From positions 1 to 64,000 of the forward strand of contig JADGDX010000004.1 in assembly GCA_016744675.1 (NCBI GenBank): a DNA stretch of 64,000 nt. Direction: 5' to 3'. The stretch is from Desulfuromusa sp. Its GTDB lineage: Bacteria > Desulfobacterota > Desulfuromonadia > Desulfuromonadales > Geopsychrobacteraceae. Shown here one piece after another: positions 29,565-38,962 of this stretch (position 1 is its first letter; each line of letters begins with the position of its first letter). The translations under genes and the position numbers were made by a program. A model generated the notes under the pieces. It did no database searches, had not been told where the DNA came from, and was given only the letters and a program-made list of their open reading frames with translations.

Positions 29565-31925
29565 GTGCAAAAAAACTTGTTGATGTGTCTACTGGCCAGT
29601 GTGGTCGTCTTCAGCTTTGGCACAATGGCGTACGCAGGAGGTGGATGTACAACCACCGATTGCCACGCAGGGCTAGAAGAGATCGTTCCGACAGATTTAC
29701 CAATGTCACAACAGCTCAAAATGAATGGTCAAATGCATGGTGACCCAGATGGCTGTGTTATGTGTCATGGTGGAAACCCCATGGCAACCAAAAAAGAAGA
29801 AGCACACAAGGGTGTTCCCGCAACATTGAGGATGGCACCTGGCCCTAAGGACTACTATCCAGATCCAGGTTCAATTTGGATCTCTGATAATACCTGTGGC
29901 ATTTGTCATGTTGGGTACACCTACCGCGCAAAGACCTCCCTCATGAATACTGAAGCAGGGAAGATTTCTGGAAACATGCATACATGGGGCTTCGAAGAGA
30001 CTCAAAACTTCCAGAATCCATGGGGCAATTATGCTGTTACCGATCAAGATGGCCAAACCCCGATGATCGGAACTGAAGCATATAAAAGCTACATGAAAGA
30101 TCAAATTAGTATGTACCCAAATCAGTATCCAAAAAAATTGGACCTGATGCCAAATCCAACAGTTGAAGAGGTTAAAAAAGATCCTAAAAAGGCCGCTTTC
30201 GCCTACCAACGCCAAGATTGCAACCGTTGCCATATCGGTGTTCGTGGACGTGAAAAGCGCGGTGACTATCGCGGTATGGGCTGTTCAGCCTGCCACATCC
30301 TCTATAGCAATGATGGCTACTACGAGGGCAAAGACAAGAGCATCAATCCAGATGAAAAAGGACATATGCTCAAACACCAAATTATTGGAAATCGCAAGAC
30401 CGGCGGCATTCCAGTGGAAACCTGCAGTTCATGCCATAATCGCGGAAAACGCATTGGTGTTTCGTTCCAAGGTCTGATGGAATTCCCATACGGTTCACCA
30501 TTCAATGAAGATGGTGGAAAACAACCCAAACTACACACTAAAAAATATATGTTTGTTTCTGATGACCTCCATCATCAGCAGCAAAGTAGAAAAGGCAACC
30601 CAGAGGGTGGCCTACTCTGTCAAGACTGCCATACAAGTATTGACATGCACGGTGATGGCAACATTCATGGGACAACAATGGGACAAGTTGAAATCGAATG
30701 TACCGATTGTCACGGAACTCCTCAAAGCTACCCATGGGAACTTCCCGTTGGTTATGGTGATGAGTTTGGAAAAAAAGCTCAAACAAAAGCTCGAGGCACA
30801 GCAGAAAAATTGTTGATTGTCGGCCAACAATTTGGTTATCCCTATGACGCTGAAGATGGATTTGTTCTCTCTGCGCGCGGAAACCCAATGGGTAATGTTA
30901 TCCGTCGTGGAAATAAAGTCATCGTTCACTCTGCAACAGGAAATGATTTTGAAGTCCCTGACCTTAAAGGCCTCTCCATCAGCAACAAGTGGAAAGATCC
31001 AACTGCTGAAGTTGCAATGAGTGCGGTCAGTGGTCACTTGGAAAAAATGGAGTGTTACACCTGTCATGCTTCTTGGGCTCCACAATGTTATGGATGTCAT
31101 GTCAAGATTGACTACAGCAGTGATAAGAATGGCAAGCAAAAAGGTGGAACTGATTGGATCGCCTCAGGCAACAGTCATGATTCACAAGGGCAAACAGCTG
31201 AATCCAAACTAGGCAGCAAAGGGATATTCACATCAGGCAAACCTATGGAAACTCGTTCTTACTTACGTTGGGAAGACCCTGTTCTTGGAATCGGTGGTGA
31301 AGGTAGGGTAACGCCATTAATGCCTGGCTGTCAGGTTGTTTATACTGTCGTTGACGATACAGGTGCTGTCATAGCCAACAATATGATCGCAGATGCCCCC
31401 GATGAAGCTAAATATCGTGGCCAAGAGCATGTTCCACTAGCAATAGACATGTCCCCTGTTCAACCACACACAGCTCAACGTAAGGCCCGTACCTGCGAAA
31501 GCTGCCATGGCAATGCCAAGGTTGCGGGTTTAGGGATTGGAGATGGGACCTTTGGTAACATGCAAAACAAAGATATTGTCTTTGATTTGATGGATGCGAA
31601 AACCCGTGAAATCATTCCAGAGAAATACACGGTTCAAATCCAGGCAATACCAAAACTTGACTTTGACTGGTCACAAATTGTTACACGCGAGGGAAAACAG
31701 CTCGCTACAGTTGGAAGTCACTGGCCTCTGAGTCGGGCATTTAATAAAGAAGAAATTGAAACTTTCATGCGTACTGGAACCTGCATGGGATGTCACCAGA
31801 ACATGAGTGAAAAAGAACTCTGGAAGAAGGTCAGCGAGGATGGTCAATTGGATATGAAGAAGCACTCTGAGCTGATGAACAAGATGCTTAAAACCATGGC
31901 AGAGAAGAACCCTGTCAAAAAGTAA
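29565..31925 (+). CDS. Exported multiheme c-type cytochrome (11 CXXCH plus 1 CX4CH)
   Basis: GTG start at 29565 with GGGAGG SD at 29554-29559 and signal peptide VQKNLLMCLLASVVVFSFGTMAYAGGG; CVMCH, CGICH, CNRCH, CSACH, CSSCH, CQDCH, CTDCH, CYTCH, CYGCH, CESCH, CMGCH plus CTTTDCH. Confidence 0.92.
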   Translation: MQKNLLMCLLASVVVFSFGTMAYAGGGCTTTDCHAGLEEIVPTDLPMSQQLKMNGQMHGDPDGCVMCHGGNPMATKKEEAHKGVPATLRMAPGPKDYYPDPGSIWISDNTCGICHVGYTYRAKTSLMNTEAGKISGNMHTWGFEETQNFQNPWGNYAVTDQDGQTPMIGTEAYKSYMKDQISMYPNQYPKKLDLMPNPTVEEVKKDPKKAAFAYQRQDCNRCHIGVRGREKRGDYRGMGCSACHILYSNDGYYEGKDKSINPDEKGHMLKHQIIGNRKTGGIPVETCSSCHNRGKRIGVSFQGLMEFPYGSPFNEDGGKQPKLHTKKYMFVSDDLHHQQQSRKGNPEGGLLCQDCHTSIDMHGDGNIHGTTMGQVEIECTDCHGTPQSYPWELPVGYGDEFGKKAQTKARGTAEKLLIVGQQFGYPYDAEDGFVLSARGNPMGNVIRRGNKVIVHSATGNDFEVPDLKGLSISNKWKDPTAEVAMSAVSGHLEKMECYTCHASWAPQCYGCHVKIDYSSDKNGKQKGGTDWIASGNSHDSQGQTAESKLGSKGIFTSGKPMETRSYLRWEDPVLGIGGEGRVTPLMPGCQVVYTVVDDTGAVIANNMIADAPDEAKYRGQEHVPLAIDMSPVQPHTAQRKARTCESCHGNAKVAGLGIGDGTFGNMQNKDIVFDLMDAKTREIIPEKYTVQIQAIPKLDFDWSQIVTREGKQLATVGSHWPLSRAFNKEEIETFMRTGTCMGCHQNMSEKELWKKVSEDGQLDMKKHSELMNKMLKTMAEKNPVKK

Positions 31926-31953
31926 TTCATAAAAAGAGTTCTTACCTATCATG

Positions 31954-31984
31954 CCCCGGCAGTGACAACTGCCGGGGATTTTTT
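31954..31984 (+). terminator. Rho-independent terminator of the cytochrome operon
   Basis: CCCCGGCAG-TGACAA-CTGCCGGGG followed by ATTTTTT. Confidence 0.93.
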
Positions 31985-32010
31985 CTTTTCAGCTGAGAAA
32001 GATTCATATT

Positions 32011-32487
32011 GTGAATTTACAAATACTAAGATTGGTTGCTTCGATTCAAATTTTTGGTGGCACTTGGGGAATCGCAATCATGCTTTATAGGATGCTCGAT
32101 GTTCTTGATAACTTACAATTTATTATCTATTTATTGATTTATCTGGTTCCATTTATTTTCAGTATTTTGGCAGGCATTCAGTTATTAAAGAAACGAACTT
32201 CTGGCTTAAACCTCTCCCTCGCAGTGCAATTGGTACAGGTTCCATATTTTGCCTTTAATGGTCTTTATTACTCTTTCATTTCAGGTTTATTGCTGGGGAT
32301 AAGAGTTAGTATTCTTGAAGGGATGAAAAAATTTAACTTTAATTTCAGTATTGGCGGATATTGTCAGGTACAAACCGGATTGCCCGTTGAGTTGACGGCA
32401 ATTGGCATAAATGTTTTTGCCCTGATAACATTTTGTTTTTTGCTTGGGAACAGAATAAAAAACATCAAAGAAGATTTATCTAAATAA
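32011..32487 (+). CDS. Hypothetical polytopic membrane protein
   Basis: ORF with several hydrophobic segments in codirectional context; start could be GTG or an internal codon. Confidence 0.5.
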   Translation: MNLQILRLVASIQIFGGTWGIAIMLYRMLDVLDNLQFIIYLLIYLVPFIFSILAGIQLLKKRTSGLNLSLAVQLVQVPYFAFNGLYYSFISGLLLGIRVSILEGMKKFNFNFSIGGYCQVQTGLPVELTAIGINVFALITFCFLLGNRIKNIKEDLSK

Positions 32488-32497
32488 TAGAGCTGAT

Positions 32498-33124
32498 TTA
32501 TTCAGAAGGAAGAAAGGTTAATAAATCAAGATGGTTGGTAAATGAAAACTGGCCAGAGACGCCCCCACCATATCCGGCAAATTGCGTATTTGCATCATTT
32601 GCAGCAGATTTATCCAATTCAGAATCCCCGATAAAGAGGCAATTCTCTGGTTTAATCTTTAGCTTTTGTGCAGCAAGAAGAAGCATATCGGGTGCAGGCT
32701 TAGGCTGTTTTACATCGTGGCTAGTAACAACAACTGAAAAATATCTTCTCAAATTAAAATGATCCAAAATCGACTCAACACTTTTGCCTCGGTTTGTTGC
32801 AATTGCTAGCGGGAACCTTCCTGAAATCAAATCTAAAATTTCCATCAAATTCTCTTCCGCATTCATATGGGGAATAAATTCGCGATAATCTAAAGTTGAT
32901 GCAAAACTAAGAGCTAAAGAGAGATCTTCTTCACGCATCAAGTTTTCTAACACAACCGGTGAACTGGCCGTATGACATAAATGGGCTAAATCAGTTTGAT
33001 CAGAAGAAACATGGGGATATGAAAATTCACCTAAAATCCGATTATAATATGCAAGATTAGCCTTTTTACTTTCAAACATCACTCCATCACAATCAAATAT
33101 AACGGCATCAATTTGCTTCATCAA
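32498..33124 (-). CDS. HAD-superfamily hydrolase (phosphoglycolate phosphatase-like)
   Basis: DAVIFDCDGVMFES, ATNRGKS, KPAPDMLLLA, FIGDSELDKSAA. Confidence 0.93.
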   Translation of the reverse strand: MMKQIDAVIFDCDGVMFESKKANLAYYNRILGEFSYPHVSSDQTDLAHLCHTASSPVVLENLMREEDLSLALSFASTLDYREFIPHMNAEENLMEILDLISGRFPLAIATNRGKSVESILDHFNLRRYFSVVVTSHDVKQPKPAPDMLLLAAQKLKIKPENCLFIGDSELDKSAANDANTQFAGYGGGVSGQFSFTNHLDLLTFLPSE

Positions 33125-33905
33125 TATCTCTTTTCAGAACATATACCAAACCACACAGACCCAACACAATCATTGGTAGCGACAACAATTGCCCCATCGT
33201 CGCCCCACCCCAAAGAAAACCAAGGTGACTATCCGGTTGACGTAAAAATTCAATGCTAAAGCGGAAAACGCCATAAAAAAGCACAAAACTAAAAGCCGGG
33301 AGACCTTCTCTAACCCTCGCTCTATGTAACATATAAATCAGAACAAACAGAACCACACCTTCCAATCCAGCTTCATAAAGTTGGCTGGGATGACGGGGCA
33401 AAGAACCTCCCCCGGGGAAAACAACTCCAATAGGATGTGTTGTCACCCTCCCCCAAAGTTCAGCATTGATGAAGTTACCAATCCTTCCAAAAAAGAGACC
33501 AATTGGTACAGCTGAAACGGCGATATCTCCAATTAATAAAAGTGATAATTTGCGTCGATAACAAAAAATAAGCAGAACGAGGACAACTCCAATTAATCCA
33601 CCATGAAAACTCATCCCCCCCTGCCAGACATAAAAGAACTCGTGAGGGTGTCTTATATAATATTTAAAGTTATAAAAAAAGGTATAGCCAAACCGTCCTC
33701 CAATAACAACACCAAGAACAGCATAAAAAAGAAGATCAGAAATAACTTCATTTTTAATTGTCAGATGACGCAACCTAACGACGTGGCACATCATAAAATA
33801 ACCACCAACAAAGCCTAATAAATACATCATTCCATACCAGCGAATAGCAAGTGGACCAATACTGAATATGATTGGATCTATTTGAGGAAATACCATCAAA
33901 ATCAC
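33108..33905 (-). CDS. lgt: Prolipoprotein diacylglyceryl transferase
   Basis: GGRFGYTFFYN, FFGRIGNFINAELWGRVT, RHPSQLYEAGLEG. Confidence 0.97.
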   Translation of the reverse strand: MILMVFPQIDPIIFSIGPLAIRWYGMMYLLGFVGGYFMMCHVVRLRHLTIKNEVISDLLFYAVLGVVIGGRFGYTFFYNFKYYIRHPHEFFYVWQGGMSFHGGLIGVVLVLLIFCYRRKLSLLLIGDIAVSAVPIGLFFGRIGNFINAELWGRVTTHPIGVVFPGGGSLPRHPSQLYEAGLEGVVLFVLIYMLHRARVREGLPAFSFVLFYGVFRFSIEFLRQPDSHLGFLWGGATMGQLLSLPMIVLGLCGLVYVLKRDIDEAN

Positions 33906-34819
33906 TTTCTCAATTTATTTAGCGCTCTTTGCATGTCTTCAGGAACAGTAACACTAAAATCTAATTTATGATTTAATACAGGGTGGCTAAAAGAAATGTT
34001 TTGGGCGTGCAAAAGCGGTCGAACGATCTCCAGACCCTCAACAGCTTTAAGTCCACCGTAACGAACATCCCCAATCAGGGGATTATTATTTTCAGACATA
34101 TGTGCACGAATTTGATGAGAACGACCCGTTAGTATCTCTACATCCAACAGTGAGAAATCATCCATTCTCTCAAGAACATTAAAGCGGGTAATTGCTTCTT
34201 TACCACCTTTTAATACCGTTTTAACACGATTATCTTTTCTCGATCGCGCAAGCAGAGAAATAATTTCACCTCTGTCCTCAACCGGAGAACCGTGAACCAA
34301 GGCAAGATAACTTTTCTTAACTTCACGTTCTAGAAATATCCGTGTCATTTCCTTATGGGCTCTAGGGTGAATGGAAAAAACCATAACACCCGAAGTCCCA
34401 CGATCAAGGCGCTGAACCATGCCGATTTCAGCTTTTTGATGAGCCCTAAATGGATCTCTAAGATACCATTGTAATGCTTCAAAAAGAGTTCCCTTAAATC
34501 GTGCGTGAGTTGGTTGGGTTTCAATCAAAGGTGGTTTATTGATAACAATAATAAATTGATCCTGAAACAGGATATCTGATTTTTGTAATCGAAATGGGAC
34601 CAATGATAAATGATCGATATAGACTTCAACGGAATCTTTCACCTTAATAGCCGTTGAACAACTTCTCACTCTTCTACCATTAATATGAACTCCACCAAGG
34701 TCGACAATCTTTTTGACTTGAGTCCTAGATAAACCGGCAGCAGTATTTGAAAGGAATTGATCAAGCCTTTGACCAACATCACCTGATAAGACGTCAAAAC
34801 GATGAATTGTCCACTTCAT
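33902..34819 (-). CDS. RluA/RluC/RluD-family pseudouridine synthase with S4 domain
   Basis: S4 domain N-terminus; MVQRLDRGTSGVMVFSIHPRAH; RSHQIRAHM; LHAQNISFSHP. Confidence 0.93.
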   Translation of the reverse strand: MKWTIHRFDVLSGDVGQRLDQFLSNTAAGLSRTQVKKIVDLGGVHINGRRVRSCSTAIKVKDSVEVYIDHLSLVPFRLQKSDILFQDQFIIVINKPPLIETQPTHARFKGTLFEALQWYLRDPFRAHQKAEIGMVQRLDRGTSGVMVFSIHPRAHKEMTRIFLEREVKKSYLALVHGSPVEDRGEIISLLARSRKDNRVKTVLKGGKEAITRFNVLERMDDFSLLDVEILTGRSHQIRAHMSENNNPLIGDVRYGGLKAVEGLEIVRPLLHAQNISFSHPVLNHKLDFSVTVPEDMQRALNKLRK

Positions 34820-34870
34820 TCAATTTCCCCGATTATTGAAATATATCATTTATGCAATCTAATTTAAGCC

Positions 34871-34898
34871 TTGACTTAAATCTTGAAGTTGTTATGAT
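34871..34898 (+). promoter_or_regulatory. Sigma70-type promoter of the 6S RNA gene
   Basis: TTGACT - 16 bp - TATGAT. Confidence 0.7.
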
Positions 34899-34905
34899 CA
34901 AAATC

Positions 34906-35103
34906 AAGCTAGATCTTTGATTTTCTGGGATGCGCGGGTTGGTTCTGATCCCTTGACCAACGTTTTTATTGACCTGTCGTTACGTGAAAAAGTGGTGAGC
35001 AAGCCTGTCCGTGAACAGGACGCCTTAAGCTTCTTCCGTTGGCAACCTTTTCAGATCAGGTCATCTGTAAAGAATCATACCGGCATCCTGGAGAGCTTTC
35101 TAT
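34906..35103 (+). ncRNA. ssrS: 6S RNA
   Basis: CTGGGATGC pairs with GGCATCCTGG near the ends; 6S-like internal string GGTGAGCAAGCCTGTCCGTGAACAGGACGCCTTAAGC resembles E. coli GGTGAGCATGCTCGGTCCGTCCGAGAAGCCTTAAAAC; own promoter and terminator. Ends approximate. Confidence 0.88.
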
Positions 35104-35104
35104 A

Positions 35105-35136
35105 AAAAAGGCCCTGAATTTATTCAGGGCCTTTTT
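35105..35136 (+). terminator. Bidirectional rho-independent terminator between 6S RNA and ihfB
   Basis: AAAAAGGCCCTGAA-TTTA-TTCAGGGCCTTTTT. Confidence 0.92.
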
Positions 35137-35159
35137 AAATCATAACTAGTTTCAAACAA

Positions 35160-35444
35160 TTACTCGTCGACCCTATCACGCAATTCCTTACCTGTCTTAA
35201 AAAATGGAGTCTTCCGCGAAGGAATTTCAACTAACTCGCCACTCTTGGGGTTACGTGCCTCACGAGCATCACGCTCGCGCACTGAAAAAGAACCAAAACC
35301 ACGAATTTCAACGCGATCACCTTGCGCAAGAGCGTCACCAATACCACCAAAAATAAGATTTATTACAGTTTCAGCATCTTTCTTATTAAGAATTTCATGC
35401 CCATCCGAAAGTTGCTCAATCAATTCACTTTTAGTCATCTTCAC
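35160..35444 (-). CDS. ihfB: Integration host factor beta subunit / HU family
   Basis: MTKSELIEQLSDGHEILNKKDAETVINLIFGGIGDALAQGDRVEIRGFGSFSVRERDAREARNPKSGE; adjacent to rpsA/sppA. Confidence 0.9.
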   Translation of the reverse strand: MKMTKSELIEQLSDGHEILNKKDAETVINLIFGGIGDALAQGDRVEIRGFGSFSVRERDAREARNPKSGELVEIPSRKTPFFKTGKELRDRVDE

Positions 35445-35468
35445 CTTCCATGTACTTTGATAAAAAAA

Positions 35469-36359
35469 TCAAAAGTTATTCCAGATATACTGTGGCCCGA
35501 TTTCATGCGTAAGCGAAAAATCGACCCCAAGATAATGATTCACAGTATTTTGTAGATAACGATCTATAATGTTAGTTTTTTCTGGCACAGGGTAGACCAA
35601 ATCAGGGTCATCATTTATTCCTGTAACCTTAGCAGCATATTTGATTGCATCAGCCAAGGTCCCCAACTCATCTATAAGCCCGACTTCTTTGGCCTGCCTT
35701 CCAGTGAAAATACGTCCATCAACAAAAGGTTGGAGCCTCTCAATTGGCATTTTGCGGCCAAGGCTTATCGCTTCAACAAATTGTTTGTGAACATCATCAA
35801 TCACGCCCTGCAATAAATCACGATCCGCGGTTAAAAACTTGCGCGTAGACGAACCAATATCTTTAAAACGACCACTCTTGACAACCTCGGTTCCAACACC
35901 AACTTTTCCCATCAATTCCTGATAATTAGGAAAAGACATGATAACACCAATACTCCCAGTAATTGTCCCCGGGTTGGCAAATATTTTCTCGCCTGCAACG
36001 GCAAGATAATATCCACCGGAGGCGGCGACAGAACCCATTGAGACAATTAACGGTTTTTCTTTAGCTAATTGTTTTAACTCAGAATAGATTTCCTGCGAAG
36101 GTCCTACTCCACCGCCAGGGGAATCTATCCTTATGACAACGGCCTTGATGTTATTTTGATCTCGAAATTCTTCAATCTGCTCAACCATTCGTCGGGAATC
36201 GGTGATTGTTCCCTCAACTTCTAGTATCCCGATTTTATCCCCAACCGAAACAACCATCGACCCAGTACGTATATATCCAGCGGTGAAAACAACCAGCAGG
36301 AAAAAAACAAAAACCGCACTAACAGCAAGGGAGACTATAAAAAATGGACGTTTTTTCAT
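35469..36359 (-). CDS. sppA: Signal peptide peptidase SppA; start probably MKKRPFFIV rather than the longer ORF start
   Basis: VVIRIDSPGGGVGPSQEIYSEL, VSMGSVAASGGYYLAVAGEKIFANPGTITGSIGV. Confidence 0.94.
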   Translation of the reverse strand: MKKRPFFIVSLAVSAVFVFFLLVVFTAGYIRTGSMVVSVGDKIGILEVEGTITDSRRMVEQIEEFRDQNNIKAVVIRIDSPGGGVGPSQEIYSELKQLAKEKPLIVSMGSVAASGGYYLAVAGEKIFANPGTITGSIGVIMSFPNYQELMGKVGVGTEVVKSGRFKDIGSSTRKFLTADRDLLQGVIDDVHKQFVEAISLGRKMPIERLQPFVDGRIFTGRQAKEVGLIDELGTLADAIKYAAKVTGINDDPDLVYPVPEKTNIIDRYLQNTVNHYLGVDFSLTHEIGPQYIWNNF

Positions 36360-36371
36360 CTTCACCAATAA

Positions 36372-36403
36372 AAAAAGGGGCTCCATAGTGTTATGGAACC
36401 CCC
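36372..36403 (-). terminator. Terminator-like hairpin downstream of rpsA
   Basis: GGGGcTCCATA-gtgt-TATGGAaCCCC with A-tract on plus strand (U-tract on minus). Confidence 0.75.
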
Positions 36404-36421
36404 ATTCAGTTCATCTGTTAA

Positions 36422-38146
36422 TTAATCTTCAGACTTACGACCCACGGCACCTTGTAACAGGTCACCAAGGTTTGATGTTGCTGTCTTTTGAGCTCCCATG
36501 AACTCGTTGACTTCTGCTTTTTCTTTCTGAACATCAAGGTTTTTGATAGAAAGAGCAATTTTACGGTCAACGGTATCAACCTGGAGAACTCCTGCTTCCA
36601 GATCAGATCCAACTTCAGCAAAGTCTTTTGGACTTTCGATTTTCTCTTTGCTCAGCTCAGAAACGTGAATCAAGCCTTCAATACCCTCTTCAAGTTCAAT
36701 GAAGATACCGAAATCTGTGACCGACGTCACTTTACCCTTAACAATAGTTCCACGGGCATAGCGAGTTGGAACAGTTTCCCAAGGATCAGCACTCAACTGC
36801 TTCAGTCCCAGAGAGAAACGCTCATTTTCGCGATCAATGTTCAGGACAACAGCTTTGACTAAATCACCCTTCTTATAAGCCTCAGATGGATGCTTGATAC
36901 GTTTTGTCCATGACAAATCTGAGATATGAACAAGACCATCAATTCCCTCATCAACACCAACAAAAATACCAAAATCAGTGATATTTTTTACTTGGCCCTC
37001 AATGATTGTACCAATTGGGAACTTCTCACCAATAATATCCCATGGATTTGGCTCAATCTGCTTAAGGCCAAGTGAAATCCGACGGTTGTCAGTATCAAGT
37101 GCCAAGACAACAGATTCAACATCATCACCAATTGAGAGGACTTTATTTGGATGTTTGACCCGCTTTGTCCAACTCATTTCGGACACATGGATCAAGCCTT
37201 CAACGCCCTCTTCAAGCTCAATAAATGCACCGTAATCTGTCAAGCTGACAACTTTACCGGTCACCTTAGTTTCAATTGGGTATTTACTTGCGACGTCCAA
37301 CCATGGATCTGGAGCAATTTGCTTAAGACCCAGAGAAACACGTTCTTTTTCTTTATCAAACTTAAGGACTTTGACATTAATCTTGTCGCCAACAGCCAAG
37401 ATATCTGAAGGGTGCTTTACACGTCCCCAAGACATATCAGTGATATGCAACAGACCATCGATACCACCAAGGTCAATAAATGCACCGTAGTCTGTCAAGT
37501 TCTTAACAATACCCTCAACAACTTGATTTTCCTCAAGTGTCTTCAAGGTATCACTGCGGTGTGATTCACGCTCAGTCTCAAGCAGAACTCTCCGCGATAG
37601 AACAATATTTCCACGTCGCTTGTTCAGTTTAATGATTTTGAAATCAAAGGTTTGACCAATAACTTTATCCAGATTGCGAACCGGACGTAAGTCAACCTGT
37701 GACCCAGGCAAGAAAGCATTAACACCAATATCAACAGACAGGCCACCCTTGATACGACTGATAATACGACCTTCAACCACAGCATCCTCTTCAAGAGAAT
37801 TCCAGATTTTTTGTCGATCAGCTTTCTCTTTCGAGAGGACAATCAGTCCACTGTCGCTTTCACCGCCACCGAACAGGACATCATAAACGTCACCAACATT
37901 GACGTTAATTTCGCCTTTTTCGTCAGCAAACTCACGAAGAGATATGACACCCTCCGATTTGTAACCGACGTCGACAACAACCGAATCAGGATTAACCTGA
38001 ACAATTGTTCCTTCGACAACATCATTTCGCTTTAACTCAAAGCCGCCCTGCTCATAATCTTTCAGCAGCTCCTCAAAGCTTTCTTCGAACTCACCGTCCT
38101 GCATTTCCATTTCGTTTTCGTCCTGCATGTCTTTTTCTTCTACCAT
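36422..38146 (-). CDS. rpsA: 30S ribosomal protein S1
   Basis: Tandem S1 domains (LTDYGAFIDLGGIDGLLHITDMSWGRVKHPSD etc.); downstream of cmk. Confidence 0.97.
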   Translation of the reverse strand: MVEEKDMQDENEMEMQDGEFEESFEELLKDYEQGGFELKRNDVVEGTIVQVNPDSVVVDVGYKSEGVISLREFADEKGEINVNVGDVYDVLFGGGESDSGLIVLSKEKADRQKIWNSLEEDAVVEGRIISRIKGGLSVDIGVNAFLPGSQVDLRPVRNLDKVIGQTFDFKIIKLNKRRGNIVLSRRVLLETERESHRSDTLKTLEENQVVEGIVKNLTDYGAFIDLGGIDGLLHITDMSWGRVKHPSDILAVGDKINVKVLKFDKEKERVSLGLKQIAPDPWLDVASKYPIETKVTGKVVSLTDYGAFIELEEGVEGLIHVSEMSWTKRVKHPNKVLSIGDDVESVVLALDTDNRRISLGLKQIEPNPWDIIGEKFPIGTIIEGQVKNITDFGIFVGVDEGIDGLVHISDLSWTKRIKHPSEAYKKGDLVKAVVLNIDRENERFSLGLKQLSADPWETVPTRYARGTIVKGKVTSVTDFGIFIELEEGIEGLIHVSELSKEKIESPKDFAEVGSDLEAGVLQVDTVDRKIALSIKNLDVQKEKAEVNEFMGAQKTATSNLGDLLQGAVGRKSED

Positions 38147-38272
38147 TGGAGATGTTACCCCCTTACGAATTTCCCGACGCCTCTCGACGGCGGACTCAAT
38201 TTGAGACTGCGCAAGTTAGCACAGCATTAAAGAAAAAACAAACCAATATTTTTCAAGCAGTTATTCTATTTT

Positions 38273-38956
38273 TCAAACAGCTTCTGCTTGTTTTGCTTCA
38301 ACAACAACTAACATTTTTTGCAATACATCAACGATCGTCAATTGTGTTGAATCAACAACAATCGCATCATCGGCTTGCATCAATGGAGCAAGGGTTCTCG
38401 CAGTGTCAGCCTTATCACGTGATTCAACGTCAGCTATCGTTTGCTGCAAATCGACTTTAATTCCCTTTTCCTTCAATTCTTTGTAACGACGCAAGCCTCT
38501 TTGCTCTGCCGTTGCTGAAAGAAAAAATTTAACATCTGCCGATGGGAAGACAACTGTACCGATATCACGTCCCTCAAGGACAACACCACCCTCCTGCCCC
38601 ATTTGTCGTTGCAGATCAAGCATTGCCTCACGAACTGAAGAACAAGATGCAATTTTTGCTGTCAGCAAGCTCACTTCTGGCGTTCTTATCGCATCTGAGA
38701 CATCGACTTCATTGACAATGATTCGCTCTTGACCCTTTTCACGAACAAACCGTATCGACAAATCAGCACACAGTTTCTTTAAAGCCTGCTCGTCATGAGA
38801 ATCAATTTTCTGCCGTTGTGCCATCAGGGCAACTGACCGGTACATTGCTCCGGTATCGATATTCAGATATTCCAACTTATCGGCAAGTGCCTTACTCAGA
38901 GTACTTTTCCCTGCGCCAGATGGGCCATCAATCGCAATAATGAGTTTTTTATACAA
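38273..38956 (-). CDS. cmk: Cytidylate kinase
   Basis: IAIDGPSGAGKSTLSKALADKLEYLNIDTGAMYR; GRDIGTVVFPSADVKFFLSATAEQR. Confidence 0.97.
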   Translation of the reverse strand: MYKKLIIAIDGPSGAGKSTLSKALADKLEYLNIDTGAMYRSVALMAQRQKIDSHDEQALKKLCADLSIRFVREKGQERIIVNEVDVSDAIRTPEVSLLTAKIASCSSVREAMLDLQRQMGQEGGVVLEGRDIGTVVFPSADVKFFLSATAEQRGLRRYKELKEKGIKVDLQQTIADVESRDKADTARTLAPLMQADDAIVVDSTQLTIVDVLQKMLVVVEAKQAEAV

Positions 38957-38962
38957 ATCTAT

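Noticed and set aside
30538-31139. Long minus-strand ORFs (116 and 175 aa) within the multiheme cytochrome gene
   Set aside because: Antisense shadow ORFs; the plus frame has 11 CXXCH motifs and a signal peptide.
34917-35105. 62-aa plus-strand ORF
   Set aside because: Coincides with the 6S RNA gene; protein sequence looks non-coding and conserved features are RNA-like.
36422-38146. Internal repeats in rpsA
   Set aside because: Explained by the normal tandem S1 domains of ribosomal protein S1.
38005-38460. 151-aa plus-strand ORF
   Set aside because: Spans the rpsA start, the intergenic region and the cmk end on the opposite strand; no recognisable domain.
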